The notes below the pieces were generated by a model that was not told where the DNA came from, did no database searches, and saw only the letters and a list, made by a program, of their open reading frames with translations. The translations under genes and the position numbers were made by a program. Below, piece by piece: positions 37,129 through 46,713 of a stretch of DNA of 64,000 nucleotides. Within the stretch, counting starts at the first letter, position 1. Each line of letters begins with the position of its first letter. Origin of the DNA: Thiosulfatihalobacter marinus (GTDB lineage Bacteria; Pseudomonadota; Alphaproteobacteria; Rhodobacterales; Rhodobacteraceae); the NCBI RefSeq assembly GCF_016019955.1, contig NZ_JAECRZ010000002.1:248001-312000 (forward strand), in the 5' to 3' direction.

Positions 37129-37215
37129 GCCCGCGTGGTGGAATGGTAGACACAGGGGACTTAAAATCCCCAGGCCGATGAGGCCGTGCCGGTTCGAGTC
37201 CGGCCGCGGGTACCA
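37129..37215 (+). tRNA. tRNA-Leu (anticodon TAA)
   Basis: An 87-base class II tRNA with a long variable arm. The acceptor arm pairs GCCCGCG (37129-37135) with CGCGGGT (37205-37211), first pair G-T. The anticodon stem GGGGA/TCCCC encloses CTTAAAA (anticodon TAA). The T arm includes GGTTCGAGTCC, and CCA is encoded at 37213-37215. Confidence 0.95.
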
Positions 37216-37263
37216 CCATGAAATCGCAGGACAAAATTCGCGAATAGTGCCGGTCTGGTTGTA

Positions 37264-38976
37264 TCAGTCGCGCCGGCCCGCAAAGCGGCCTTCCCATTCG
37301 GCGCGCTCTTCATCGGTGATCTTGCGGAACAGAACGTCAGGCACGCTGAATCCGTGTCCCGGCGCCAGGGTCTGCAATGCAGCGGGAACGTCGTCGGGCC
37401 AGGTCCGGTCGTCGCTGTGCATGGCCGCCATCATGGCTTGGCTGGCATCGGGAATGAAAGGGGCCGACAGCACCGCGTAAATCCGGATCAGGTTCAGCGC
37501 GAGCCGGATCTGCATGGCGGCGGTGTCGGGGTCTTCCTTGAAGGTCGACCAGGGGGCGGCGGTTTGCAGGTATTCGTTGCCCGCCACCCAGATTGCCCGC
37601 AATTCCTGGGCCGACTTGCGCACTTCGCGCGCGCCCATGTGATCCTGGTAGGCCCCGATGCGCGTGGTCAGCTCGTCGATCAGCGCGGTTTCCGTGGCGC
37701 CATGGCTGCCACCCGCGGGAACCACTTCGCCAAATTTCGACCGGCAGAATTTGGTCACGCGGCTGACGAAATTGCCCAGAACGTCAGCGAGATCCTTGTT
37801 CACCGATTGCTGGAAGTTTTCCCAGGTGAATTCGCTGTCAGAACTTTCCGGCGCGTGGCTGAGCAGCCACCAGCGCCAGTAATCCGGGGGCAGGATGTCC
37901 AGCGCCTGATCCATGAACACGCCGCGCCCGCGCGAGGTGGAGAACTGGCCGCCATCGTAATTGAGGTAGTTGAAGGACTTGATATAGTCGACGGCCTTCC
38001 AGGGTTCTTCGGAGCCCAGGATCGTGGCCGGGAAGGACAGGGTGTGGAAGGGCACGTTATCCTTGCCCATGAACTGGGTATAGGTCACGTCCCCGGCGCC
38101 CCTGTCGGTGCGCCACCAGCGTTCCCAATTGTCGCCCTTGCCCGCGTCCACCCATTCCTGGGCGCAGGCGATGTATTCGATCGGGGCGTCGAACCAGACG
38201 TAGAACACTTTGCCTTCCATGCCGGGCCAGTCTTCGGTGCCCTTTTTAACCGGGATGCCCCAATCCAGATCGCGGGTGATGCCGCGATCCTGCAAGCCGT
38301 CACCGTCGTTCAGCCACTTGTTGGCAATCGACGTGGTCAGAACCGGCCAGTCGGATTTGCTGTCGATCCAGTCCTGAAGTTTTTCCCGCATCTGCGACTG
38401 ACGCAGGAACAGGTGTTTGGTTTCGCGCTCTTCCAGGTCGGTAGAGCCGGAGATGGTGGAATAGGGATTGATCAGGTCGGTCGGGTCAAGTTGTTTGGTG
38501 CAATTGTCGCACTGGTCGCCGCGCGCGCCTTCAAAGCCGCAATTGGGGCAGGTGCCCTCGATATAGCGATCCGGCAGAAAGCGGCCGTCGGCATTGGAAT
38601 ACATCTGTTTTTCAGTAACTTCGCTGATCAGGCCCAGCTCTGCCAGGCGCCCGGCGAAATGCTGGGTCAGACGGTGGTTGCGCGGCGAGGACGAGCGCCC
38701 GAAATGATCAAAGCTCACGCGGAATCCGTCCGCGATCCGTGCCTGTGCCTCGTGCAGTTCGGCGCAGTATTCCGCCACCGGCATACCGGCCTTTGCGGCG
38801 GCAAGTTCTGCGGGGGTGCCATGTTCGTCGGTGGCGCAAAGGAACAGCACCTCATGGCCGCGCGCGCGCAGGTAGCGGGCATACAGATCGGCGGGCAGCT
38901 GGCTGCCAACCAGATTGCCCAGATGCTTGATCCCGTTGATATACGGAAGGGCCGAAGTGATCAGGTGGCGCGCCAT
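37264..38976 (-). CDS. metG: Methionyl-tRNA synthetase
   Basis: 570 residues from ATG 38976, with AAGGGAA upstream. The class I fold starts [17 protein letters not shown], where HLGN is the HIGH motif. A zinc knuckle is at [17 protein letters not shown]. The second signature is FSTSRGRG in place of KMSKS, resembling the archaeal/eukaryal-like MetRS group. The helical anticodon-binding domain follows and there is no C-terminal EMAP dimerisation domain. It charges tRNA-Met with methionine. tRNA-Leu lies just downstream on the other strand. Confidence 0.94.
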   Translation of the reverse strand: MARHLITSALPYINGIKHLGNLVGSQLPADLYARYLRARGHEVLFLCATDEHGTPAELAAAKAGMPVAEYCAELHEAQARIADGFRVSFDHFGRSSSPRNHRLTQHFAGRLAELGLISEVTEKQMYSNADGRFLPDRYIEGTCPNCGFEGARGDQCDNCTKQLDPTDLINPYSTISGSTDLEERETKHLFLRQSQMREKLQDWIDSKSDWPVLTTSIANKWLNDGDGLQDRGITRDLDWGIPVKKGTEDWPGMEGKVFYVWFDAPIEYIACAQEWVDAGKGDNWERWWRTDRGAGDVTYTQFMGKDNVPFHTLSFPATILGSEEPWKAVDYIKSFNYLNYDGGQFSTSRGRGVFMDQALDILPPDYWRWWLLSHAPESSDSEFTWENFQQSVNKDLADVLGNFVSRVTKFCRSKFGEVVPAGGSHGATETALIDELTTRIGAYQDHMGAREVRKSAQELRAIWVAGNEYLQTAAPWSTFKEDPDTAAMQIRLALNLIRIYAVLSAPFIPDASQAMMAAMHSDDRTWPDDVPAALQTLAPGHGFSVPDVLFRKITDEERAEWEGRFAGRRD

Positions 38977-39078
38977 GTCAGGTTCCCTTGGTTGTGCGTG
39001 CGCATCGTCTAGACCAAAGTGGCGCGCTGTTCCAGAGGGGCAATCCTGCCCATCGGTACGGCCCCGGGATTTCATGGC

Positions 39079-40338
39079 TTACTCGTCGGGGTCGTTTTCA
39101 TCCTTGGTGGTGCGTGGCGGGGTTTCGCGCTGACGGCGGGTCAGGCGCCCGATGGTGAAGGAGGTGCGCGGCGCATAGACGTAACGCGTCCGTTTTTCGG
39201 CCGTCGGGCGCGCGCGCATCCGGGTCAGGCCAAAGACGATCAGCACGACATGCCCGACGGCGATCATTACGAACAGGGCAGAGGGCCCGTACCGCTGGAT
39301 GAGGCCCGAGGCGAAGAGCGGCGCGGCAATGGCGCCAAGGGCGTAAAAGAACATCAGCGCGGCCGAAAGCTCGACCCGCTCCTCCGAGGTGGCAAAGTCA
39401 TTGGCATGGGCGGCGGCGACCGAGTAGATGGGAAAGGCGGTCAGGCCAAAGACAGTGGCGTTGAGCATCACAAGCGTCGTGTTGCCGCCCCCGATCAGGA
39501 TGGTTGTGATACAGGAACCGACGGCGGCGGCGGACAGCCAGATCAGCACCCAACGCCTGTCATATTTGTCGGCCAGCCAGCCCACCGGATATTGCGCCAG
39601 CGCGCCGCCCAGCACGAAGGCGGCCAGGAACCAGGCGATCTGATTGGTCTGCAAGCCCACCTCTGTGCCATAGACCGGTCCGACCATGCGAAAGCTGGCC
39701 GAACTGAGTGCGGCGACGACCACGCCAGCGGCGGCCAGCGGCGAGCGCGAGACGGCCAGCATCGGGCGCAAGCGTGGGGCGTCCGGCGTGGCGGGCTGGG
39801 GAGATCTGGTCAGCGTGATCGGCAATAGCGCGGCGCAGAACAGGATGGCGAGGATGTTGTAGGAAACATAGGCTGCCGGTTCCAGAACGCTGATCACCAG
39901 CTGTGCGGCAAGCGATGCGCCCATGTCCACCACACGGTAAACGCCCATGGCGCGCCCGCGTGTCTCGTTTGTGACCTTGGCCTGCAACCATGCCTCGACA
40001 ACGGTATAGCATCCCGCCACGCACAGGCCCGACCCGACGCGCATCAGCGCCCAGGCGATCGGGTCGACCACGACGAAATGCGCGATCATTGAAATGGCGC
40101 CCGTCGCGGTAAAGGCCGCGAAGGCGCGGGAATGGCCGACGTTGCCGATCAGGCGTGGCGCCCACCAGCAGCCGATGAAAAAGCCAAAGAAATGCGCCGA
40201 GCCGAGCAGGCCGATCTGAGACGTGGAAAAGCCCAGCACGATGCCTGAAAGCGCATCCAGCGGGCCGACTCCGCCGGAACTCAGCTGAAGCAGGATCACG
40301 GACAGGAACAGGGCGGAGAAGGAAATTATCATGCGCAT
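39079..40338 (-). CDS. MFS transporter (YcaD/UMF2-like)
   Basis: About 419 residues with twelve predicted TM segments. The first half has the motif TRGRAMGVYRVVDMGAS and the central loop has WLADKYDRRWVL (MFS motif A-like between TM8-9 or so). The C-terminal tail is hydrophilic and rich in Arg, Thr and Asp/Glu. It resembles YcaD-type MFS proteins whose substrates are unknown. ATG 40338 is preferred over 40332 or the upstream 40374. No linked enzymes indicate a substrate. Confidence 0.83.
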   Translation of the reverse strand: MRMIISFSALFLSVILLQLSSGGVGPLDALSGIVLGFSTSQIGLLGSAHFFGFFIGCWWAPRLIGNVGHSRAFAAFTATGAISMIAHFVVVDPIAWALMRVGSGLCVAGCYTVVEAWLQAKVTNETRGRAMGVYRVVDMGASLAAQLVISVLEPAAYVSYNILAILFCAALLPITLTRSPQPATPDAPRLRPMLAVSRSPLAAAGVVVAALSSASFRMVGPVYGTEVGLQTNQIAWFLAAFVLGGALAQYPVGWLADKYDRRWVLIWLSAAAVGSCITTILIGGGNTTLVMLNATVFGLTAFPIYSVAAAHANDFATSEERVELSAALMFFYALGAIAAPLFASGLIQRYGPSALFVMIAVGHVVLIVFGLTRMRARPTAEKRTRYVYAPRTSFTIGRLTRRQRETPPRTTKDENDPDE

Positions 40339-40462
40339 AATTTCCCAGCATCGCGGCTGGGGCCGTGGCGGCAAGTGGTAATTCGACGATTAAGTGTCGT
40401 TTTTGTCGGTTTGAGGGATGTTGCCGCCGTGCCCTGTCACCCGCCTGATGTAGAGCGGGGCG

Positions 40463-41083
40463 TCACGCCGGGATATTGGGGATGCTGTCCGGGGTGGTCA
40501 GCCGGGGTTTGCCCGCAAGGTCCGTGACCCGCCAGCGTTTGACCGGGTCAGTACGGGCGCGCAGTCGTGTCAGGGTCCAGGCCTCGGTGTCGGGCGTATG
40601 GGCGGGGGCCATATGCCAGCGGCTTTCCACCCCCTGCGCGCCCCCATCTGCGGGGGTAAGGATCAGGCCCAGCGGCGGCTGCCCGGTATCGGCGGCGCCG
40701 GTTTCGGCTGCCAGGTGCAGGCGGCGCACCGGGGTCAGCCCCGGCAGGCCGGGCAGATCGGCCACCACCAATGGCACCAGCCCGGCGCGCAACGTTTCCT
40801 CCATGGTCCAGAGCACGTCCTCGGGGCGGCGCGGGGTAAGGAAGGTGAACCGCCCCGGATGCACGAAGCGGGCCATGCCATCGGGGTTGAGCGGCGCGGC
40901 ACTCCATTCCGGGGCGATCCAGAACACAGGGCCGCGGCTGTGCCGGGCCAGCCACAGGGCAAAGCTGTGGCGCGCCGGGCCGCACCCCTCGTGCAGCCGG
41001 GCCAGCGCCAGCGCGATGCCGGGGGCGGGTTCGAGCATGAGGCGGGGGCGTTCGGGGCTGCGTGTGAGGAGGTGAGTCGGCAT
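40463..41083 (-). CDS. Hypothetical protein, possibly RecA/ImuA-like without P-loop
   Basis: 206 residues. It has alternating beta and helix segments (GPVFWIAPEW, GRFTFLTPRRPEDVLWTMEETLRAG, LVPLVVADLPG) like ImuA/RecA-fold proteins and a C-terminal KRWRVTDLAGKPRL similar to the ImuA tail. There is no Walker A motif and no imuB or dnaE2 beside it, so a translesion-synthesis role is not supported by context. The start ATG 41083 is 98 bases from the divergent agmatinase-family gene. Confidence 0.55.
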   Translation of the reverse strand: MPTHLLTRSPERPRLMLEPAPGIALALARLHEGCGPARHSFALWLARHSRGPVFWIAPEWSAAPLNPDGMARFVHPGRFTFLTPRRPEDVLWTMEETLRAGLVPLVVADLPGLPGLTPVRRLHLAAETGAADTGQPPLGLILTPADGGAQGVESRWHMAPAHTPDTEAWTLTRLRARTDPVKRWRVTDLAGKPRLTTPDSIPNIPA

Positions 41084-41181
41084 GTCGGAATTCTAGCGCG
41101 TTCCCGTATTGTTCTCAATATGGGATGCTTTACCCGGCACCGGGAATACGGCACCGTGACCGCAGGCAAGCGGAGGGTGAC

Positions 41182-42141
41182 ATGGCTGGGCACGGATATG
41201 AGAGCGGGCGGTTGAACCTGCCTTTCGTGGGAATAGCGACATTCGGCAAGCGGCCCTATGTCGAGGACTGGTCGGCCATCGCGGCGGATGTGGCGGTGCT
41301 TGGCGCGCCGTATGATTTTGGCACGCAATGGCGCAGCGGCGCGCGGTTTGGGCCCAGGGCGGTGCGTGAAGCCAGCACATTGTTCAGTTTCGGCCATGCC
41401 GGGGCATATGACCACGAGGATGACGCGAGCTATCTGGGGGGCGACGTGCGGATTGTCGATCTGGGCGACGCCGACATCGTGCATACCGACACCGCTCAAA
41501 GCCATGCCAATATCAAGGCCGGTGTGCGCGCGATACTGGATGCGGGGGCGTTGCCGGTGGTGATCGGCGGCGATCATTCGGTGAATATCCCCTGTATCAA
41601 TGCGTTTGACACGCAAGGGGACATCCACGTCCTGCAAATCGACGCGCATCTGGATTTTGTCGATAAGCGCCACGGGGTGCGGTATGGCCATGGCAACCCG
41701 ATGCGGCGTGCGGCAGAGCAGGCCCATGTCACCGGGCTGACACAGGTGGGCATTCGCAATGTCAGTTCGACAGCACGGGAAGGTTACGAGGATGCCCGCA
41801 GCATGGGCAGCGACATCCTGAGTGTGCGCCAGGCCCGTGCCCTGGGGCCAGAGGGCGTGATCGGGCGCATACCCGAAGGCGCCAGAGTGTACGTGACCAT
41901 CGATATCGATGCGTTTTGTCCTTCGATCGCGCCGGGTACGGGCACGCCCAGCCATGGTGGTTTCCTGTATTACGACGTGTTGGAGATGTTGCAGGCGCTG
42001 GCGCGGCGGCACGAGGTGGTGGGCATCGATCTGGTCGAGGTGGCACCCGACTATGACCCGACCGGATCGACGGCGATCCTGGCGGCGCAGGTGCTGTTGA
42101 ATTTTCTGGGTTTCATTTTCCACGCGCGCAAGGCGGGTTGA
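41182..42141 (+). CDS. speB: Ureohydrolase, agmatinase family
   Basis: 319 residues from ATG 41182, with GGAGGGTGAC directly upstream. The binuclear Mn site is complete: GGDHSVNIP, QIDAHLDFVD and TIDIDAFCPSIAPGTGTPS. VLGAPYDFGTQWRSGARFGP matches agmatinases. It hydrolyses agmatine or a related guanidino compound to urea and an amine. No neighbouring arginine decarboxylase is seen, so guanidinobutyrase or guanidinopropionase activity is possible. Confidence 0.85.
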   Translation: MAGHGYESGRLNLPFVGIATFGKRPYVEDWSAIAADVAVLGAPYDFGTQWRSGARFGPRAVREASTLFSFGHAGAYDHEDDASYLGGDVRIVDLGDADIVHTDTAQSHANIKAGVRAILDAGALPVVIGGDHSVNIPCINAFDTQGDIHVLQIDAHLDFVDKRHGVRYGHGNPMRRAAEQAHVTGLTQVGIRNVSSTAREGYEDARSMGSDILSVRQARALGPEGVIGRIPEGARVYVTIDIDAFCPSIAPGTGTPSHGGFLYYDVLEMLQALARRHEVVGIDLVEVAPDYDPTGSTAILAAQVLLNFLGFIFHARKAG

Positions 42142-42198
42142 ACTTGCCGCATCAGGCTCTACTCTGCGACCAACCGCGAATGAGACAGGATACCTGAC

Positions 42199-43260
42199 AT
42201 GAAAATGAACCCCTTGGGGCGGACCGGCATCAACGTGTCCGAGCTTTGCCTTGGCACGATGACATTCGGCACACAGACCGATGCGGCCGAAGCCCGCGCT
42301 CAGATGGATATGGCGTTGGATGGGGGGATCAATTTCTGGGACACCGCCGAGATGTACCCGGTGAACCCGATCAGCGCAAAGACCCAAGGTGACAGCGAAA
42401 GGATCGTCGGCAGCTGGTTCGAAAAGACCGGGCGCCGCAAGGACGTGGTGCTGGCGACCAAGCATTCCGGCAACGGCCTGCCCCATATTCGCGACGGGGC
42501 AGAGATCAGCGCGGCATCCATCCCCGAGGCGATTGACGGCTCGTTGAAGCGGCTGAACACCGACTATATCGACCTTTATCAGTTCCATTGGCCCAATCGC
42601 GGCTCTTACATGTTCCGCAAGAACTGGCGCTACGATCCGTCAGGGCAGGACCGGGCCAGCACCATCGCGCATATGGAAGAAACGCTTGATGCCTTGCAGC
42701 GCGAAGTAGAGCGCGGGCGCATCCGGGCCTTTGGCCTGTCCAACGAAAGCGCCTGGGGCACGTCTCAGTGGCTGCGCCTGTCCGAGGGGCGGGGCTTGCC
42801 GCGCGTGGCATCGGTGCAGAACGAATATTCGCTGTTGTGTCGGCTCTACGATACCGACATGGCGGAAATGAGCGCGAATGAAGATGTGGGGCTGATGGCG
42901 TTTTCACCGCTGGCCACGGGACTTTTGAGCGGAAAGTACCAGCACGGCGCGGTGCCGGACGGATCGCGTCTGGATGTGGCGCGGGCGCAGGGCGGCACGG
43001 CGGATCTGGGTGGGCGTCTGACCGCGCGGGCTTTTGAAGCGGTGGATGCCTATCTGGCAATCGCGCAGCGCCACGGGCTGGACCCGGTGCATATGGCGCT
43101 GGCCTTCACGGTGCAGCGCCCGTTTGTCTGTTCCGCGATTTTTGGCGCGACGCGGCTGGATCAGTTGGCGCATGTGCTGAAGATGGATGGGCTGCGACTG
43201 AGCGACGCGGTGCTGGCCGAAATAGACGAGGCACATCGCGATCATCCGATGCCCTACTAG
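42199..43260 (+). CDS. Aldo/keto reductase, Tas-like
   Basis: 353 residues. It opens MNPLGRTGINVSELCLGTMTFG. The catalytic tetrad is visible as WDTAEMYP (Asp, Tyr), VLATKHSG (Lys) and YQFHWPNRG (His). The NADP-binding C-terminus has FSPLATGLLSGKY and IFGATRLDQLAHVLK. The length and the EMYPVNP insertion match the Tas subfamily. It reduces carbonyls with NADPH; the physiological substrate is unknown. It follows the agmatinase-family gene by 57 bases and may be cotranscribed. Confidence 0.88.
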   Translation: MKMNPLGRTGINVSELCLGTMTFGTQTDAAEARAQMDMALDGGINFWDTAEMYPVNPISAKTQGDSERIVGSWFEKTGRRKDVVLATKHSGNGLPHIRDGAEISAASIPEAIDGSLKRLNTDYIDLYQFHWPNRGSYMFRKNWRYDPSGQDRASTIAHMEETLDALQREVERGRIRAFGLSNESAWGTSQWLRLSEGRGLPRVASVQNEYSLLCRLYDTDMAEMSANEDVGLMAFSPLATGLLSGKYQHGAVPDGSRLDVARAQGGTADLGGRLTARAFEAVDAYLAIAQRHGLDPVHMALAFTVQRPFVCSAIFGATRLDQLAHVLKMDGLRLSDAVLAEIDEAHRDHPMPY

Positions 43261-43346
43261 GCGCATCGCGGCCGGTTTACCCGTATCAGGGCTTGCCAAT
43301 CGGCCTGCCTCCGCGTTAGGGCGGTGCAGGCTGCGCCGGAGGACAT

Positions 43347-43838
43347 ATGCAGGACGAGATTTTGGCAGTCGTACGGGCTTCGGTCCTGCGCAGATGGTTC
43401 GGGATCGTTGTCATGGCGGCTTTGGGCGGATTGTTGATCTATCTGGCCATGTCCCGCCCGCCGGCCTTGCAGTGGCAGGTATTCCTGATCGGGATGGGCG
43501 TTTTTGCTTTGTGGCTTGCGGATGCCACGCGGCGGGCCACCGAAAACCAGATCGAGCTGACGCAAGACGGGCTGCGCAGCAGTTCGGGTGAAGTGATCGC
43601 CCTGATTGACGAGATCGAACGGGTCGAGCGCGGCATGTTTGCCATGAAGCCTTCCAATGGCTTCCTGTTAAGGCTGAAAAGCCGTCGGCAACGCAGCTGG
43701 CAGCCGGGGCTTTGGTGGGCGCTGGGCCGCCGCGTCGGGATTGGCGGCGTAACGCCCGGTTCTCAATCCAAGGTCATGGCGCAGATGCTGGAAGCGTTGC
43801 TGGTCGAGCGGGCTCAGGCCCCGGACCAGGCCAGCTGA
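43347..43838 (+). CDS. Hypothetical membrane protein with two TM helices
   Basis: 163 residues from ATG 43347, preceded by GGAGG. Two hydrophobic segments (about 18-35 FGIVVMAALGGLLIYLAM and 43-58 WQVFLIGMGVFALWLA) form a hairpin at the N-terminus. The cytoplasmic remainder has a beta-rich PH-like pattern (QIELTQDGLRSSSGEVIALIDEI, GFLLRLKSR). It overlaps the convergent TadE-like gene by 25 bases at the 3' ends. Function unknown. Confidence 0.7.
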   Translation: MQDEILAVVRASVLRRWFGIVVMAALGGLLIYLAMSRPPALQWQVFLIGMGVFALWLADATRRATENQIELTQDGLRSSSGEVIALIDEIERVERGMFAMKPSNGFLLRLKSRRQRSWQPGLWWALGRRVGIGGVTPGSQSKVMAQMLEALLVERAQAPDQAS

Positions 43839-44365
43839 GGTGCGAAACGGGGGCGGGTGAACACGAACGTATCCATGTCGACCGTCCCAAGCCCGATATT
43901 GATGGGCGGATCGTATTTGCCGAAGGTTTGCACGACAATCAGACGTTCGCCATTCACAAGCTCGGGCAGTTTGCTGGACATGTTGGCCAGGCTTTGCTCG
44001 GTCAGGCCCTCATCCAGCCCTGTGCCATAGCTCCAATCCAGGAAATAGTCTTCGTCGATGTCGCTCCAGGCCACAACGCTGACCCGCAAGGACGAGATCG
44101 AATCGAGGCTGGATATCGCCTTGAACAGATCAAGCGCGTTGTCGACATATTCTTCGTCCACCGCCGCCGTTTCCCGCGACAGCATGTCGGAAATGGTATA
44201 GGCCGCTTTTTCGGTGGTGCTGCGGGTCTGGTACATATCGAAAAAAAGCGCCATCGCCATGAACGCCCAGAACAGGACCGGCAGCATGATCGCCGCCTCG
44301 ACCGCGACGGTGCCACGCGTGTCTTCTCGAAAGCGGTTCAGGAAGGATTTCAGGCTATGCAACAT
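43814..44365 (-). CDS. TadE/TadF-type pseudopilin-like protein
   Basis: 183 residues. A basic N-terminus (FREDTRG) precedes a single hydrophobic segment, TVAVEAAIMLPVLFWAFMAM, with the Glu-containing VEAA motif of TadE-like minor pseudopilins. The rest is a predicted periplasmic domain. It is the last of three tad-type genes transcribed together. In Tad (tight adherence) systems such proteins help Flp pilus assembly. The secretion ATPase and prepilin genes are not in this window. Confidence 0.82.
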   Translation of the reverse strand: MLHSLKSFLNRFREDTRGTVAVEAAIMLPVLFWAFMAMALFFDMYQTRSTTEKAAYTISDMLSRETAAVDEEYVDNALDLFKAISSLDSISSLRVSVVAWSDIDEDYFLDWSYGTGLDEGLTEQSLANMSSKLPELVNGERLIVVQTFGKYDPPINIGLGTVDMDTFVFTRPRFAPQLAWSGA

Positions 44366-44371
44366 GTTGGA

Positions 44372-44908
44372 TTACCTCGGTTCCTGAACAAATGCGGAGG
44401 TGGCCACGAGCGCATAATCCCCGGCGCTGTCCACATTAAAAGTGGCGCCCAGCCCGGTGGTTGGAAACAGCGGCTCGATCTTGGCACAGGCCCGCAACAC
44501 CATGAGGGTGTTTTCGCCGCCGGCCTGGAACGATGTGAGCGGCTGCACCTCTTCGGCGCGGTTGGTGCAGACCGTGGTGGTCGGGATCCCCGTCCAGTCG
44601 CGCAGGTCAAGCGTGATCATTTCAAGTTTCAGATTGTTGGAGCAATCCGGGATCATTCCGGCCGCATCGCAGATCTGATCCCGTATCTCGTCATGTTCAA
44701 ATTCGGCGCCTGTCGAAAGTCGGATGTCACGTACGACAATATCCAGCCCGCGTTCAAGAAAGGCATAGCGCATCGTCAACATGCCAAGCTCTACGGCAGA
44801 TAGCATGATCACGAACAGGAAAGGCACCATGATCGCGAACTCGATTGTTGCGTGCCCGTCCTCGTTACGCCGGAACCGGGAGAGGAAGCTGCGTTTGTTC
44901 TGGGTCAT
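44372..44908 (-). CDS. tadE: TadE-family pseudopilin-like protein
   Basis: 178 residues. RRNEDGHATIEFAIMVPFLFVIML has the classic TadE TIEFAI motif at the start of its single hydrophobic helix. Conserved periplasmic Cys residues (DQICDAAGMIPDCSNN, VCTNRAEE, LRACAKIE) could form disulfides. Its ATG overlaps the stop of the tadG-like gene (ATGA), and the next TadE/F-type gene starts 6 bases after its stop. Confidence 0.86.
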   Translation of the reverse strand: MTQNKRSFLSRFRRNEDGHATIEFAIMVPFLFVIMLSAVELGMLTMRYAFLERGLDIVVRDIRLSTGAEFEHDEIRDQICDAAGMIPDCSNNLKLEMITLDLRDWTGIPTTTVCTNRAEEVQPLTSFQAGGENTLMVLRACAKIEPLFPTTGLGATFNVDSAGDYALVATSAFVQEPR

Positions 44909-46713
44909 TGCGTCAACCTCAGCTGGCGGATGGAGGTGGCAATCGCGGCAAAGGCATCGCGAATTTCCAACCCGTCCACGTCAAAATAGTGACTGTCGGA
45001 ACTGGCGCAGTCCTTGAGCACCGCCTGCCCTTCGGAAGGGGCCTCGAAGCCGATGGTGAAGACGATGATGCCCTCGTCCTTGGCCGCATCGCAGACTGAT
45101 TTGGCGCGCGAATTCTTTGTGCTGGTGCCGTACCATCCCTGAACTCCGTCATCCCAATAGGAGCGCGCGGAACTCTGGCCCATCCAGGGGGCATAAAGCT
45201 GATCGGCGACCCAGCGGGGCGAGGTGTAGGCCCAGAGATCGGGATATTTGACCACGACCGCCTCGCCGGGTTCGTCGACCTCGACGGTCGTTGTTGTCTT
45301 GACCCACTTGTAGCGCCTGCACGATCCGTTCCGGCGGTAGGATTTACAGACTTTTTCCTTTGTGGTTTCTTCTTCTTCGTAGACACCGTTGCCCCAGGCA
45401 TGATCGAACCAGCCCTGGCGCCAGTTGCCATCGGGGTCAGTGTGGCCGGGCCAGTAGAACAGCGGCTCTTCGGTAACTCCGTCATTATCTTCGTCAAATT
45501 CATCCTGGCCGACATAGATCGAATAGATCTCTTCCTGTTCGTTCCACCAGATGTTGGAGGCACCTTCGGAGAACTCGTCCTTGATGTAGTATTGCGTGGT
45601 ATTTTTGCCGTCCGTCATCAACACGATGACCTTGAGGGATTCGGCGTCGGCGTAAGAGAACGGGCGCCCGGAGAAATCCGCCGGTACCGTTCCGTCATCG
45701 ACCATGTCTTCGATGGCGGGTTGCAGCGCCGGGTCCAGCAGCGCGGTACCCCATTTCATGCCGATGTCGATGGACGTGTTGCCGCCGCCCCACATGTCGT
45801 CGATGAAGTCTTTCAGCTCTTGGGTGTTATTTTGCAGCACGACCATCTGGCGCGAAGGATCGACCTCGCAGACCGGATCGCCATTATTGTAGCTGCCGGT
45901 CCTGCCGCCAACCGGGTAGCTGGGATCGTCGTCGCGCCAGTCGTTTTCGTTCCATGGGTCGAAATGGGCGGTTCGCTGAAGCTCTTGCGTAGGCGTAATG
46001 GCGGTTGTCGTGAAATCGTTGCTGTCGAAATCGACGCAGTTGGAATAGGTGTGTTCGGCGGTCACGTTCAGTTTGTCAAACAACGCCGTCGGCCCGGATA
46101 CCTGGGTGGCATAGGGCACGATCGAGACAGACAGGGTGCCGTCCTCGGTGTTGTCGTCCATCGTCTGCACAAATTCCTTGGCCGCCACCTTCAGGTTGGT
46201 CAGGCGGCTGTTGCTGTTCATCGAGCCAGAAACGTCGAGCACCAGCGATATTTCGATATTGCCGATCCGTTCGACCGCGGTCCCGGATGCGGGCACCGAG
46301 AGCGTATCCACTCCGACCATCTTCATGAACATGGTTTTGGTTTCGGTCTTGGCCGAGGCCTCGACCTGACGATAATTCAGCCCCTCGCTGACGGTGACGT
46401 TGCTGAGATAGTCAGACATGCCGGCCTTGTTGAAATAATCTGCCACGACCTCGTCGGGTGAGCGGGTCTGATCCAGGTCGGCGGCGGCAAGAATGGCGCG
46501 ATCCAGCGTGTGCTGCATCTTCGTGCGCTTCATTTCGGAATACATCACGTCGATGCCGACGCCGCCGATCATCAGGATGATGAGGAACAGGAACACCGCG
46601 AAACCGACGATGACACCGTCTTCCTCGCGCGCGAACCGCATCAGCCAGCCACGCATCCCCAGCCTGTTTTCACGGATCTTGCCCCGTAGAAAGTCTTGCT
46701 CGATCTCTCGCAT
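44905..46713 (-). CDS. tadG: TadG-like pilus assembly protein with von Willebrand A domain
   Basis: 602 residues from ATG 46713, with ACAGGAC upstream. An N-terminal REEDGVIVGFAVFLFLI anchor precedes a large VWA domain. The MIDAS motif is LDVSGSMNS near residue 175 with the distal Asp in IVLMTDGKNTT near residue 360. Between these lies a long insertion, followed by an acidic DEDNDG calcium-loop-like segment near residue 405 and a Cys-pair, Lys/Arg-rich loop. The C-terminus returns to the VWA fold (IIVFTIGFEAP). It is exported and membrane-anchored. Confidence 0.85.
   Translation of the reverse strand: MREIEQDFLRGKIRENRLGMRGWLMRFAREEDGVIVGFAVFLFLIILMIGGVGIDVMYSEMKRTKMQHTLDRAILAAADLDQTRSPDEVVADYFNKAGMSDYLSNVTVSEGLNYRQVEASAKTETKTMFMKMVGVDTLSVPASGTAVERIGNIEISLVLDVSGSMNSNSRLTNLKVAAKEFVQTMDDNTEDGTLSVSIVPYATQVSGPTALFDKLNVTAEHTYSNCVDFDSNDFTTTAITPTQELQRTAHFDPWNENDWRDDDPSYPVGGRTGSYNNGDPVCEVDPSRQMVVLQNNTQELKDFIDDMWGGGNTSIDIGMKWGTALLDPALQPAIEDMVDDGTVPADFSGRPFSYADAESLKVIVLMTDGKNTTQYYIKDEFSEGASNIWWNEQEEIYSIYVGQDEFDEDNDGVTEEPLFYWPGHTDPDGNWRQGWFDHAWGNGVYEEEETTKEKVCKSYRRNGSCRRYKWVKTTTTVEVDEPGEAVVVKYPDLWAYTSPRWVADQLYAPWMGQSSARSYWDDGVQGWYGTSTKNSRAKSVCDAAKDEGIIVFTIGFEAPSEGQAVLKDCASSDSHYFDVDGLEIRDAFAAIATSIRQLRLTQ

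Noticed and set aside
37354-39012. Long open frame (about 550 codons) on the plus strand opposite metG
   Set aside because: It mirrors metG codon bias in GC-rich DNA, has no recognisable motif or ribosome-binding site, and metG is certain.
40735-42588. Long minus-strand frame spanning the agmatinase-family gene
   Set aside because: It crosses an intergenic promoter region and two well-supported genes and has no family motif.
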